Source: Isoetes taiwanensis (Eukaryota > Streptophyta > Lycopodiopsida > Isoetales > Isoetaceae). Taken from it: 64,000 bases of DNA. The stretch covers positions 598,952 through 662,951 of the forward strand of contig JAJEKV010000062.1 of NCBI GenBank assembly GCA_021234155.1, in the 5' to 3' direction. Both the position numbers and the translations under genes were made by a program. Position 1 is the first letter of the stretch, and every line of letters starts with the position of its first letter. The notes below the pieces were generated by a model, which saw only the letters and a list, made by a program, of their open reading frames with translations, was not told the origin of the DNA and did not search any database. This document shows, in pieces, positions 33,226 through 46,400 of the stretch.

Positions 33226-34761
33226 TGACGTTCCAAAGACAAAAGATACGGCCATGGGATCGATAGACGATCGTCATCTGCGCGCGCATTACGCCACCCG
33301 ACCGACGGTAATGACGCCGCGATAGCCAGTGAGTAGCCCTAAGGGCAACTTGCAAGGTAGGTGCATTTATTATTAATGTGCACATTTACCAATGTGTACA
33401 TTTATTTAGGTGCACACCTTTCCATGTAGATACATTTATGCCACCTAGCCATTAAAGGCAAGTGGGCCATTCCCAATTGCTTAAGGGGATAATTGGAAAC
33501 CCTAGCCCTAACTCCTTGTCTATTTAGGTAGGAGGAAACCCTAACTTGCCATTTTCGTCCATAGGGTTTTAGAGCTCTGTTTTGGCTGCCCCAGGAGCCA
33601 AAACCGCCTCCGAGCTTCTGTCTAAACGAATTGCACCATTAGTTTTCCTTGATTGAGAGTTCTCAGCAGGATGGTCGAACTTCGAAAGGTGAGGAGCGAG
33701 CCAAGGATCAGTATTTGGTCAATTTAATAGCTTAAACCATCTTTCACCATTGAGTCAAGAGGGTTTAGCCTATTAAATTGCCCATAGCAGCCTATCTAGA
33801 TTCTAGATACGGACTCTAACTAAAAACCTAACTCTATGATTAGATCTAGTTCTTTAGTTCTTCTGTGATGTATATGGATGATGTATCTCTGTGAACTCCT
33901 TGTATTGGGAAGGGGGGTAGAGACCCCAAGCCTAGTAGTTGATGCTCCTAGTTAGCCTCTCTAGCACACTGTAGATTCGGCCTGTGCATAAGAACCACAC
34001 CTAGTTGTGGGGTGAAGGGGCCGACCGGCTAAGAAGAAGGTTCGGTGTTCGACTCTTGAACGATCCCTCCGGTGTGTAAGGCCTACGGGGGATCATTGTG
34101 ACTAGGTCTAATGGCTTACCACCGAGTGCGGGTAAGGCATGGGTTCGACACCGGGAAGTGGTGTTCACTTTCCAAATTGAGTTTCAATAAGGGCAAAGGC
34201 CCTCTAGTCACCTTGAGTCAAGATGTAGACCGGAGGGAATGATCCCACCGCCCCATCGAACCGGGGAGATGCAACCCAGGGATAGCCCCTTTGGCTATGC
34301 ATCCGGTGGGCTACCAGGTCCCAACACTTTTCACCTACCGCAGAAGTGTGCATGTGAGGGGCGGATGGAGTGGACAACCCTATGCCATGTTCTTATGCCG
34401 CCAAATCCATTGCCATGAATTAAATGCCCAATGAACTGGAGACCTGCCGCCGCCATTCCTTCGAAGTGAGCCTGGGTAGGAACCCTATGTATGATGTCAT
34501 CATTGTCTATGCAGATGTTGATGCACCACCCTTCGAGGTGGACATGTGATTATGTTGTATACTGACATGTATGTTTACGCTTCCGCAGCTAGGTAGGCCT
34601 TGAGGGAGACGGGGTAAAATGACCCCTTCACTCTTCCCACTGGGGACCCAGTACGGTCACAGTGATATGTGGAGGGCCCTGTATCAGTATGGAGCTGGTA
34701 TGGGGGATGAACTCCTGTTTGTATATGGTGAGTATACCGTATACGAGTAGGGGACTTCACA
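33226..34761 (+). repeat. 3' LTR
   Basis: Matches the 5' LTR and ends TTCACA. The first base is placed at 33226 (TGACGTTCC, against TGTGATGTTCGG in the 5' LTR); the exact first bases are eroded. Confidence 0.88.
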
Positions 34762-34766
34762 GCAAG
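34762..34766. repeat. Target-site duplication, 3' copy (LTR element)
   Basis: GCAAG directly after TTCACA, identical to 16498-16502. Confidence 0.7.
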
Positions 34767-36600
34767 GGTGCTTCGCCGCGCTACATGGCTTGCAAGTGGT
34801 CCCCTAGCACTAGATGCTGGCTAGGAGGATGTGTACACACACGCGGCTTACTTCACCGTGATATTTGTCGCAGGACCCGATCACCGAAAGTGGCATAGAG
34901 ATAGAACCGAGCCTAACCGCATGCTTATGGTTATCTCGTGATTTTCACAGTTATTGCATGATTGACTCATTACTATCTCGTCTTCTTATGATCTGGTTAT
35001 GACATGTAGAGGTATCATATTTGGATGCATTCGTAACGCTTTGGTATTATATTCTCATGATGCAATATTTGTCTCTCTGCTGAGCATATATTTGATGTGG
35101 AATACTGACAACATGTGGATTTTGCACAGTGGGACTCTCTTGCAGTAAGTTGTTCCATATGAGGGTGGTTCTCATAGTTGTATTGTTCGATGTATAATGC
35201 TTGTATATGATGTCCCCACTTAGTCTTTATGACTAACCCCACGTGTTCATGGTGTAAGCAGATAGACATGAGGCTTGAAGGAATGTCGAATAGTTCAATG
35301 CCTCAACTGAGTTAGAAGTCTGAGAGATATTTGTGAGCCTTTAACAGGCCTTGTAATAATCTTATAGAACTTAACCTGTGGATTCTTAGAGCGTAAAGTA
35401 TTGTCAATGTATAAAGCATGATATTACATCATTGAAAGTAGAGCTCACAGGCGTTATTGGATATGGTTTGGAATAAAGATTCAATTTAGGTTGAACTTAG
35501 CTTAAGAATGCTTTTGCAAAGCATTATCCAACTCATGTATATGAACTTGCTATTAGTGTTCATGCAAGCTTTGATGGGATCGAATGATTTGGAGCCAAAA
35601 CCATGTTCGAAAGTAGAAACCTCCTTTGAATCTGGATTCCGGAAACAGCTAAGGTTGAAGGAGAATCCGGAGAACTTGGGCAGTTCCAGCACCGTCGGAA
35701 CTCCCATTATAAATTTAATGAGTAAGAATGATCGCGTGTGTGCTTAGTTTTTTGATTATTCTCAGCTACAACTATTCTGCATAAAAGGTCCTCATTGGCA
35801 AAGGTAATCGAAGATGAATTTGTATTGCTGTGTATTACCATTGATTTTATCTTCAATGGGTAATTAGTATTGCTGTGTGCTACCATTGATTTTATCTTCA
35901 ATGGGTAAATATATTAAAGCTTGACAATGGTCATTTTACAAGCATTATTTGGGACTAGCATAATGCCTAATAAACTGTGATCTCTTGCTATGGTAGAATG
36001 CAATCATTTGCATAATGAACAAGTATTAAGATGTGCTCAAGTTTTATGCAGTATTAGATGAGCTAGACATTTTATTGTCAAATAGAGTTATAAAATAACA
36101 CTGCTTATTAATTTGCTCACAATGTGCACATGATAGCTTGCAGTTGTTTTTATAATTGAAACTTCAAGACTTGCAACATTTGACTTGCTCTCATATAAGA
36201 GGAGCAAGGTGGTAATCTGTACTAAAGATGCTTGAAAAATTGTCCATCTCACAGATCTTTGAGGAGCTAAATGCTCAAGTTAGCTAGCTTGAAAATTGAT
36301 TTAGTTTATGCTTCTTGATAATTTCTATGCACAATTTGATCTGCTTTTAGGTAGTTTAGATTCAAAAATATTGCATAAGCCTATTAATATGCTAAAGTAG
36401 ACTACCATGGATGTTTCCGAATAGTACCTTCAGTTATCTATTTGCATTTTTAGGAACAACATTAGCATTATTAAAGACTCAAGAATACTTCAGAATGGCA
36501 AGGGTGACCACGCTCAGGTTTACTTTATAATTTCAAATCAGAATCGTGTTATAATAATCTCTCGTGTGAAAGGTAATACTTTATACGGATTATAAAATAT
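34767..36600. other. No recognisable gene
   Basis: AT-rich sequence. A short direct repeat (TACCATTGATTTTATCTTCA) occurs at about 35836 and 35880, 44 bp apart. No coding motif. Confidence 0.5.
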
Positions 36601-37199
36601 ATGCAAGTCCACGACATTACAAACCACACTATCATCAGCAAGTCAATCCTAGGCTCACGAGAGGCCCACACCAGTACTTGTACACCCAGTTGCCCATGAA
36701 GAAGCGCAGACTTATAGCTTCCATTCGCACGGGTGCACATCGCCTCTGCATTGAGACAGAACGTTGGGCTCGGGAAGCATGAGAGCAAAGGCTTTGCCAC
36801 TGTTGCCTCCAGGGCGCCATTGAGGATGAATGTCATGCCCTCCAGATCTGCCCAGCGTTTACCCATATCCGAGAGCGGTATGTTCGATTACTAATGCCTG
36901 GCCAACCGTTGCATGAGTTATTGAATACGGCGTCAGTGGGTTTGTTGGGGTCATATTTCCAGGAGGCTATGGATGCACGGACTCAGTCGTGTCCTCCGGG
37001 ATGGTATTGAACTGTCCTATACAATTGTACAGCGTGCCAGCATACTTATTACTGCTAAGGTTTTTCCCTTGAAAATCCTTCGGGGCGGGGGTTTTTTAAT
37101 CCTGTCAGTAATATGCTTGCTGCTCTCTTTTTGTTTGAGTCCCATAGGCCAATCGGTCTCCGTGGACGCTAAAAAATCTATTCTATTCTATTCTATTCT
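36601..37199 (+). mobile_element. LINE family 2, 3' fragment, copy 2
   Basis: The clearest copy of the C-terminal zinc-binding region: PMKKRRLIASIRTGAHRLCI, then CHCC and GAIEDECHALQICPAF within 36696-36863, then IRERYVRLL. One stop lies in the middle. The 3' UTR (CAGTAATATGCTTGCTGC, CCCATAGGCC, GGTCTCCGTGGACG) is the same as at 15.8 kb, and the element ends in four ATTCT units at 37178-37199. The 5' end is truncated. Confidence 0.82.
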
Positions 37200-37206
37200 T
37201 ATAATT

Positions 37207-37421
37207 ACATTACCTCAAACCTTATAGTATTTCGCAAACTCGTTATACAGTATATCAAAATTTGTACAAGAATACCCCACAAACGAGGACCGCTATCTAC
37301 AGGCTACATTAAGGAATATTGAGTAAATATGCCCATCCGACAGCTCTCGATGTCCTGAGTCACCTTCCGTATGAATATGCACCCAAACCAAAGGGGGTTT
37401 CAGGGGGAATTTAATTTTAAA
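37207..37421. mobile_element. Foldback element, copy C: inverted core, one arm
   Basis: The core (37207-37368) matches the reverse complement of the copy-A core, e.g. ACCCCACAAACGAGGA at 37274. The right arm (37369-37421) reads GAATATGCACCCAAACCAAA. The left arm is missing. Yet the right flank (GTAATGGTTTGTATTAATTA) matches the right flank of copy A, so only the core is flipped. Confidence 0.75.
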
Positions 37422-38885
37422 GCATTGGATGTAATGGTTTGTATTAATTAAAAAAAAAAATTGCCCCTTTAGGGATATACAAAAATAGCCATGAAAATAC
37501 TAGAATAAGCAAAGAAACGATACAACTTATAAAAAAATAATGAAATACAGTAAAGAAACATTAAGAAAGATGTCCCGAGCAATAAGATATAGTTTTGCAA
37601 GCCTGACATTGAAGTTTTACATGGCCCATATTTAAGGATTAAATCCTAATAGGTCCACACTTGGTTTCCAAATTCTGAAATATAATATTTGAATATCAAT
37701 GTTAAAATATAACATTTAAGAGAACTATTGGCATTAAAAACCATCATAGTTTATAAGCTTGATACAAGAGACATCATTGACTAATTAAGCTTCCCATTGC
37801 AAAAATCTCCTTTGTATACTAAGCCCTTGCAAACTGCAAGGATGGGAAAGAGTACCATGTGTCATTCAGAAGCCAGCCATTGATTTCCATCAAATAAATT
37901 TTAAAATTTTAACAAAACAAACAGTTTTAAACCAACAAGCTTTATTCACACTGCACATGCAAAACCTGATCACTCTGAGACATTTGAATGCGATAAGCAT
38001 CTTAGATGGACTTCAGAATCTGTAGAGATTATAATAAAGAGGTGAGAATTGAAAGCTGCCTTCGAATATCATGCCGTGGACCTGCATATATTTTATAATC
38101 CTTCATTCTTTGTTAGAAACTACAAAGCACTGAGATGTACACAAAGCATTTATTAAAATATATATTTGAATAATACAGTTCACTACAAACCCATGGAAGC
38201 AAGGGCATGAGCAAGAAAATTGAGATGACAATTAGGAGGCAGTGCTGAAGAGGCCATAGAAAAAGAAAACTGAGAGCAAGATTGCATATCGACAGTGGTA
38301 GCCATTGAGGCCGAAATACATGATCCCAATTATGGACTAAATTAGCTTATTGTAAGGGCTTTCCAACGCACCAAAAAATCGCTCAAAATGGATACCCGGG
38401 TGGGAGATATCTGAGATTGAAGCAACGCCAAAATTGACGGTAACCATGGAGGCCAAAATAGATGATCCCAATTCCAGGATTGATGTAGAAAGAAAATTAC
38501 CTGATGCCATACATCTTAGAAAGTTTACTGTAAGGCTTTCTAACGCACCAAAAAATGCTCGAAACGGACACCCGAGGAGGGAGATATCTGAGATTGAAGC
38601 AGTGCCAAACCCTAGCCCCAGTGACCTGCGCCATCACCAAATCAACCAAGCCTTTATCTAATATTCACATACAACCACACAATCTCTTTTTTTTCAGCCT
38701 TTATCTAATATTCTCACACAATTTTTTTTTTTTTTGAAAATCAACAGCCCAGAAAATGTGCGCTCTAGAAATACTATTTAGTACAGTCAAACGAATACAT
38801 CAAGCAAATCATAGAAAAACCATAGTGAAAAGCGTACAAAAAACACAAAGGAAACCCCATATTATTGTGCTATATATTCAATGTA
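37422..38885. repeat. Dispersed repeat body, copy C (diverged)
   Basis: Follows the foldback as in copies A and B and ends with the same tail (GCTCTAGAAATACTATTTAG at about 38761), but the middle does not align. At 38290-38600 a unit of about 170 bp is tandemly duplicated: GCTTTCCAACGCACC at 38358 and GCTTTCTAACGCACC at 38537, each followed by GGGAGATATCTGAGATTGAA. Confidence 0.6.
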
Positions 38886-41800
38886 AGTTCTAGGCGTATG
38901 CCTGATATATTGTTTGAAGACGGTGATTGAATTGTTTGCCTTTATTTTCGACTAAAAATTAGATGCTAAGGTTATGGTACGGCTGCTAGTTTGGCAATAG
39001 GCGCTGCAACATAAGCAGCTTGAGTTAGATAGAGATTGCTTTTCATGCATATTCTTCGCTAGTTGCTAGCCTATATAGCTAAGAAATAAGTGAATATAGC
39101 TACTTGTAGTATCCTATTGTTTAAATTTGGTTTTTCTGGCACCCCAAAAACTTTTTAGATTTTTTCTTTAACTTGATTTCCTAAGATTTCCAGGGTTTTG
39201 ACGGCCGGAAAACAATTCCGATTTGCCAAAAATCTGGAAATTTCCTCAGCTTTCATTTGGGGTTTCAATTTTTCCCCTTTCTGATTTGGGCCCTTCTAAT
39301 CCGGCATGCATGTGCGATGATGAAGGGCATGGAGGACGCCTGGAGTAGCTAGGAGCTTTTTAATGTCTCTGTTTCAGTCTGTAGATAGGTTTTGCATATG
39401 GCTAGGGTTAAGACGAAATCTGTCGATCCGGCTGGTTCATTTTTATTCTATAATTTGAATTGCATATGTTTCTCAGGTCGTTGGATGTTTTTGCAGTTTA
39501 TTTCGTTTGCATGGCCGTGAACCGAACAGTTATGAAGGATAATTCTTTTCCTGCTAAGGGTGGAACAAGCTTTTGCATTTTCGATTCCGATGCTTGAGTA
39601 AAAGGATTTTTGGATGATTATTTGCACCGCCCGTCTGCTTCAATTCAAATGGATGTTTTAAGATCAATTGCCCTGCGCGTTTCTCGCCATTGTTTAATCG
39701 GTGTATTTTTGCCGACTCGATAAGGCCAAACTACTCACATTTCTATTGCAACCAGATCACATAAGTTACTATTTTGCGCTTCATGCTCTTTAAGCTCCAT
39801 CCAGATTTGGAGAGTTGCGTGTTTTCGATGTGAGGCCGTATCCATTTCATTTCATTTTCTAAGCAGGAGTCAGGATGGAAGCTCAAATTTCCTTTAGGGC
39901 TGCTACCTAATTATATATTTAAACTAGGCTTCATAAAAAATCGCTAGACTGGCTTCTTCTCAGCTCGCAGGTTCGCCCCATTTATTTTTTCATGAAATGT
40001 CTTTCTACCCTGCTTAGCACTATATTTTCCAAATGTTGGATATGTTTCTTCGGACCTTTCTAATAAAGTGGTACATTTGATTCTTCTCTGTCTTTTAAAA
40101 TTGTGATCACTTTGATTGGATCATGTATTTATGGAAATTGGTACTCTCCTTCACACACTATCATTGTCCTTTGTGTATCCCTTTTATTGCAAATAGCTTT
40201 TGATTTTTTCAGAGTAGTATGAGTTTGTTTTACAATACACTTTAACATTTAATGATTTTCTCATTTTCTTCCAAATCATTCTTCAAGGTGATGTAGAGTC
40301 ATATCAATGCAGTGGCAATAATTTTACTTCTCTCGCCAAATTTATAGATTAAGCTCAAATCATTTATCTAACATACTTTTAACCATTCCAAAGGCTTTAT
40401 CTGGCCAAGGCTATTTCAATATTCATATCCATGCTCATGCATGTAGTGGTGCTAAAATGGCTATTCAAAGAATCGAAGGAAAGTGACTTGTTGCTTCCAA
40501 GACATTAATAATAAAATGTGTATTCTCATATATACGCTGCAAGGGCCGTTTTTATGTTGGAGCTTGGTGCTCTTGAGCTCTTAAATATCTATTTCGCTTT
40601 TACAAGAATTGTTTGTTCGATATTGAACTGACATGCCCCGCGCAAGTTCTAATCGGCTTTCTTAACAATGATGACATGGCTTAGGCCGAACCGAGATATG
40701 GCACTTTATACACTAATATATGATCCTCCAAAAGTGCCTATGTTAGTGAGCATCAATACTAAGGATTGGTGCCCATCATGGGCACGTATCACGCGGAGAA
40801 TTCAATCAGCTTGAAAGCACTATCCACCTCTTTATGGCTTAGGTATCTTCAGACAAAGGATAGTTTTAGTATGACTTTAGGTATCTTTGCACTGTGCAAG
40901 GATATGAAACTTTGCTCACGTTCAATGGTTTTGTTTTAAAAGATGTCGATTTTATGTTCCAGCAAAGATGTAATTGTTGACCTTACCGCACTGTTGACCT
41001 TAAACACACAAGTTACCATGCCAATTTGCAGTTCTTTCTTGATTTTGGACATCTATAAAAAGATACCTACAACTCAGGTGAAGAAAGGCATGCAACTTTT
41101 GATTTCTTTTTTCCAAGATCGCATGTTCATATTTCATTGTGCCTAGAAGCGCTTTGTTCAACCTATTCTACTCTTTAACATACTTTTCTAGACGCTACTA
41201 CAATGCATCTCAATCGGGCTTGATATTGATAAGGAGCTTTTGCAATACTCATGAATTCTCTCAGGAAAATCTCCGTTGAGCAATTCTTTGTCAGATAGAT
41301 GGAGTATTAGATCCTTAAATTTGTTTTTGCTTCGGGATGCATTATAGATCTCTGTTGGTGCTTCTAACAACTTGGATGATACTTCTTTAATGATTTCTCA
41401 TGAGGAGGAGCAATAGATATGATATTCTTGCATGGAAATCAATGACACATTTAGGGCTACATGATAAACGTTGAACTGAATAACAACTAATTTGCATTAT
41501 TTTGTATAAATGACGCTTTTAAAATTCTTAAATTTTGCTATTTTTGATCACTGTACATGGTCACGTTGTTGTCCCTTCCATGTTCAAAGCCCAAGAAGAG
41601 GAAGAGTCTACCCAGGTATCCATGACGAATCACCTTGGACCAACTATCGAGATCTAGAATGGCAATGAGGCTTGTGAGCTAAAAGACTAAGAAATGACAC
41701 CGGAGAGATGACATGTATATGTGTAGTAATTTAATACCTCACGATAGAAAGTCATGATGCACCGTGACGCTTTTATGGTCCCAATTTTGAGTTGATGAAA

Positions 41801-43256
41801 TTAGGGAATTTATAAGCATAAGGTAAAAAGTTATACATTACGGATTTTCTCCAGAGGACAATGCAAAGAGGCCAATGATCCAAAGTGGAGTCAGTGTTTT
41901 GTTTCCATAGAAGCTTTCATTGTTCGATTCACGAGTTCCTTATACACTTCCCTTTTGGCCAAGTGTTATTGTATTCACATGTTGATATTTATTGGTCTCA
42001 GTCTTATCTTTTGTCAGCACGCTTTATGGTGCTTCTATCATTTTAAATGCAATAATGGTTGCATTTGGACCAATAATCGAAGACTATAGTCCTCTCAGAT
42101 GCATTGCTTTGATTTATTATACATGATTTTCATTATTGTTAAAAATTTTAAAAGCAAATAAAGAAAGCTATGAATACGCAGGAATATAAACCGTTGCATC
42201 TTTAAACCAGACACGTTTCATCTTCACTTGAAAATCGACGGAAGAAAGCAAACGCCAAAGCAAAGGCCACAATATGAACCTCGCCTTGCTCTTTTGTTGT
42301 TTCGCCTAGGTTTAAATGGTTTATATATCATGCCACTCTTCCTTCAAACATTGTAGTGAATGTTATGTTACCGCCTCTTTCATGGTATGCTGGTATACAT
42401 TTGGAGGTTTAGCTATCAACAAAGATTTTAGAGATTGTTAACAATATGCTGCCTTTATGCAACCTCCTATATTGAAACATGTATTAACAATGGCATTTCT
42501 AACACAAATATCAAACTCACAAATCAAAATCACATTTTAATTTGACCGTGAATCAAAGGCTCATCCTGCGTTGCACACACAAAGTACCATCCATTATGCT
42601 GTACACGAAAATTACACAATCATTCCCTGACACTGCCAGATGACAATTCATAGCCATGCACAATGTATCCCAATTAGCAATTCCCCATTTTACCACAGGA
42701 CACTAATTTCAAACAAACTTATATGTAAGATGGTTCCTACGAAGAGTAGCACTTACACACCTACATGTTGTTCATATAAGCCGTCGAATTATATGGTTAT
42801 GCCATTCCCATAATTAGTAGTACATCTTATAGCATTCTCATTTTCAAATTGAAATTAATAACCTATGTAATGATTTATAATTCATTTTACTTTAATATTG
42901 ACAAAGATTCAGTCAATATATGTTTAAACGCCGTGCAATCAAGCATTAGCATAGAGTTATAGGTATGGATAGTCGCTTGTTGCAAACGCTTGACCCAGAT
43001 ACTCTATATATATAATCGCGATAATGGTTCTGGCATCGCCAGTAGTTTTGATTAGATTGGCTTGCATTGCTGGATGCCATAGGTTTATGATAGGATAGTT
43101 TGTTAAGTGTAAAATAAAGGCTGATTTCATAAAAGTTCCATGATTTTGGCTTTGCACCAGCGCACAGCTAAGATTATGTATCTTTTTGGACAGGCTTGTC
43201 ACTATGGGCTAGCTTAGGAAATTGGTACCATTGTATTATTAAAACCTGCACTATGG
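38886..43256. other. No recognisable gene
   Basis: Long AT-rich stretch. A short minus-strand frame (41188-41370) and a plus frame (40943-41146) have no motif I can name. One ~85-bp block at 39118-39203 recurs at 46540-46625. Confidence 0.5.
39118..39203. repeat. ~85-bp dispersed repeat, copy 1
   Basis: Contains GCACCCCAAAAACTTTTTAG and TAACTTGATTTCCTA, matching 46540-46625 in the same orientation. Confidence 0.7.
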
Positions 43257-43492
43257 TTGATTAGGCATAATCAGATCAACATATTGTGCTCGAATAGTCG
43301 CAAACGTCTGAAGAGTGTGGCATTCATCTTCAATGGCTCCCATCTAACAACATTCACATATCTTATTTTCACCCTCATAACTCTCCATCTGTATGTTCCA
43401 ATTTTGAAATGGTGTGTACCATTATGTATGGATGCAACTGTTCTATGCCTCTTCATGGGCAAATTTAACAACATGGAATCAAGCAGGGCCAC
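43257..43492 (-). mobile_element. LINE family 2, C-terminal fragment, copy 3
   Basis: On the minus strand this reads LPMKRHRTVASIHNGTHH and, in a shifted frame, GAIEDECHTLQ, the same zinc-binding region as at 15.4 and 36.7 kb. The CPxY part has lost its cysteine. The 3' UTR and tail are absent. Confidence 0.75.
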
Positions 43493-46400
43493 CTAAGTTA
43501 AGTATTTAATCGCTTTGTAGTGTAATCGACATCCCAAAGCTTATCAAGGAAGCATGTTTCAAGATACTATTTCAAGTAAGTGTGATCTTCATTTTTCTAC
43601 ACCCGTACACATCCCTAACCCTGGACATTCAATCCAGAGAACCAACTTGCCCATTTCTCCTTCTTTGATATGCCATGGATCCATCATGCTGCAGAGGCAA
43701 GAATATTGTTTCTTATAGGAGAATGGGCAGGAAACTGTGAACTTGACTCCGAGAGCCCAAGTCAAAAGCTTAAACCTGCTCCAAACCCTTCTTCTAAAGT
43801 AGTGACAAGGGATATCACCAAATTCCTTTGGTCTCCATTCCATATAAAAGAATTGGTTCCTCCAAAACCCTGAACAAGTGTGCCTAATGTAAACAACCGT
43901 GAGCCTTAGAAAATTGTTCTCGTGTGATGGCATAGAGTGCATTCCAACCCATCACACTGTTACGTGTGTTCCAACAAGATGTGGTGGTTCCAATGTCCCA
44001 ACGTACCACCAATGTGTCCAATGCTTGTATACCTTTATTGAAGCGTGACAAGAGGTCCCTCATCGCCTACATATATAAATCCACTTAATATTCCCTCTCT
44101 ACCTATGTCGGACAAGCCATTCTCCGCTGATCACACTTACAATCCAAGTAGCGTGAGGGAGATAGTGGACAAAAAACTCTTATTGGCAAAACTCTAGCTA
44201 CCAGAGCCATCCGCAATTTCGTGATGCACATTCTATCTTTAAGATCGCCTTATCATGCAGTTAGGTACCGTAGTGGTGAACTGTAATCTTATTTAGTGTA
44301 TGAACTTCCTTGATATATGCTAGGCCAGGATTTAGATGCCCTTCTTAGCATATGCATGTAGCATCAAGAGCATCTATTAGAGATTATTTTGATCATAGAT
44401 TAGAGTGGTTCTTTGTTTTATACGGCACTCTTCTGTGGTAGAATTTCATGTACAATATCTCTAGGTTTTAGAATCCTTGACATGCAGAGTGAAATTGAAA
44501 ATCCAACATTGAGAGCACAAAGGGCAACCCTTGGTACATTGTTGTAACTTATATATAAACTGTAACCTAAGTTCTTAATTTGGCACTAGTAACGTAAGCC
44601 GGGCTGCTTCCGCTAATGTTCATGCAGGTTTACTCGGCCTTTAACGCCCATATGCATGTTGATATAGGCAAGATTAGACAATATTTCCTTCGGCAAATAT
44701 TTTGTTATTGAAATCTGTTCAATGACAATATCATCACGTATTAACTTTGCATTTATCAATTTCAACGTATAAAATAATGCTTTATAACAAACGCAGCAAT
44801 CTACCTCAAAACAAAAATTTGAAAGATAAATCCCAAAAACTTATGCTCAAAATGTCAAATTTAGAAGTAGTTGCCATCAACAAAAAGTAGGTAACAGAAA
44901 TGTACAAACACAAAATTTTAACCCAGCTCATTGACGTATTTTAGTTCAAGATGGAACTCTATATATGCATTCCACATGGCGACACATCACCAAAGGCCTA
45001 ATAAAATTCTCTTTGTTGATGCTCGCGGCTTTCACTTCCATAACATCTTTGGCCGGGTAAGTGAAATGCACATGAAGCCATTGATTCGAATCACCTATCG
45101 CCTCAATGCACTATCAAGCATGTGAGACAACTCATCCCTAAGGTATTTTGTATAATGGACCGACACTTCAGAAGAATGATTGTAGACCCCAAATGGGTTC
45201 CATTACATATTCCAACATTGAGTTCTTTTGCTACCAAGACGCTACAATTCGCCAAGGCATAGTATCGTTTCTCATCCGATAAAAAAAAACACAAACAATT
45301 GTGTGCTCAGGTCGCCACCCATTACCCAATGGAGGAGTTACGCATCTTATCCCACACTTCAATACCCTCTCAAAACACATCCCATGAAACAACAAGTAGT
45401 CCTTGACAGAATGAGTACCTTATCCCTTTGGATCTTGAGCTCCTAAAGAGTCACAGTTGTCCGTGACTAAATAATCGGTTTGCAAATACAGTCCAACCAT
45501 ATTTTCTACCGTTGGGTCTGAACAGGACGGTTATCGTCGCCGTACCAAAAGCCGGGTATGAAGTGGAAATTGTGCACAATGATGTATGGAAGCTGCAACC
45601 CACACGCGCACAGGTCCTTCGACTCAATATCATTGTTGCCAATTGCCTTATTGGTTGCATCTCAACTCAATAGTCACTGTGGCACTTCCGCAATCGGGTC
45701 GCATGTTTCAGGCATGACTGATGTAGAGGCAAAAGATGTTTGAACTGATCGGCCCTCCATTGAAACAACATCAGATGAAGGACCAGCATGATCTCTCTCT
45801 CTCTGACTTCCATGCTAAATTCTAGTTTCAAAAGTCATGGCTAATGAATGTAAATGGGCTATTTCCCGGCAACCCCATCCAAACGTTCTTTTATGAAACC
45901 GTGTGACATATCGTCAAGATGAAAAATGCTCGAATATGTCTGGCCGTTGCATCCACACTATATCCCTCAACGGCCGCTTCAAAAAAAGTATAGACAAACG
46001 GGTTGAAGCATCACCGAAAACTCATTTTAAGTTACAAAAGTCAATGCTCTAAAGATACCACCGGCTTAGCTTTAGTTATCCCTAAAACATTTTAAGTACA
46101 TAGATTTAAGCTATTTTTGTGTTCTGTGATGGATAAATAGAGCTTCACATATGCCACAAAGTTGAAATAATCATGGCAAAATAAAGCAAGAATTGCTTGC
46201 TCTTATAAAACAATGGACCCTCCATATTTCAAGTGACGGCCAAAACATTCCATCCACCTCTTCTCTATTACAGAGAATTTTTCCAAATTTGGCTTCTACA
46301 AAAGTTGAAAATTCTGCTCCTTGCAGTTGGCTCAAATGCAACTGACTCCCTTCCTAACCTTTTCAGTCCTAGATTAATGTCCTTTTGCATCCATTTCTTA

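Larger units (their letters stand above)
16503..34761 (+). mobile_element. 18.3-kb LTR retroelement carrying histone H3-like and other cargo
   Basis: Two direct LTRs (16503-18073 and 33226-34761), a primer-binding site after the first, a purine tract before the second and a GCAAG duplication at the outer edges define one insertion. The internal region of about 15 kb holds, in order: a leader with two hairpins, an H3-like ORF, two more hairpins, a second unrecognised ORF, a ~12-nt repeat array, AT-rich filler, a chromodomain gag-pol, and an antisense DUF829 gene. Plant Ty3/gypsy elements are normally 5-13 kb with gag close to the primer site. Here gag starts 7.5 kb downstream of it. Either the element is a cargo-laden composite or the gag-pol is a nested fragment in a non-autonomous host. 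Confidence 0.8.

Noticed and set aside
45785-45800. Short CT repeat as a regulatory GAGA element
   Set aside because: Only a few repeats and no gene nearby to regulate.
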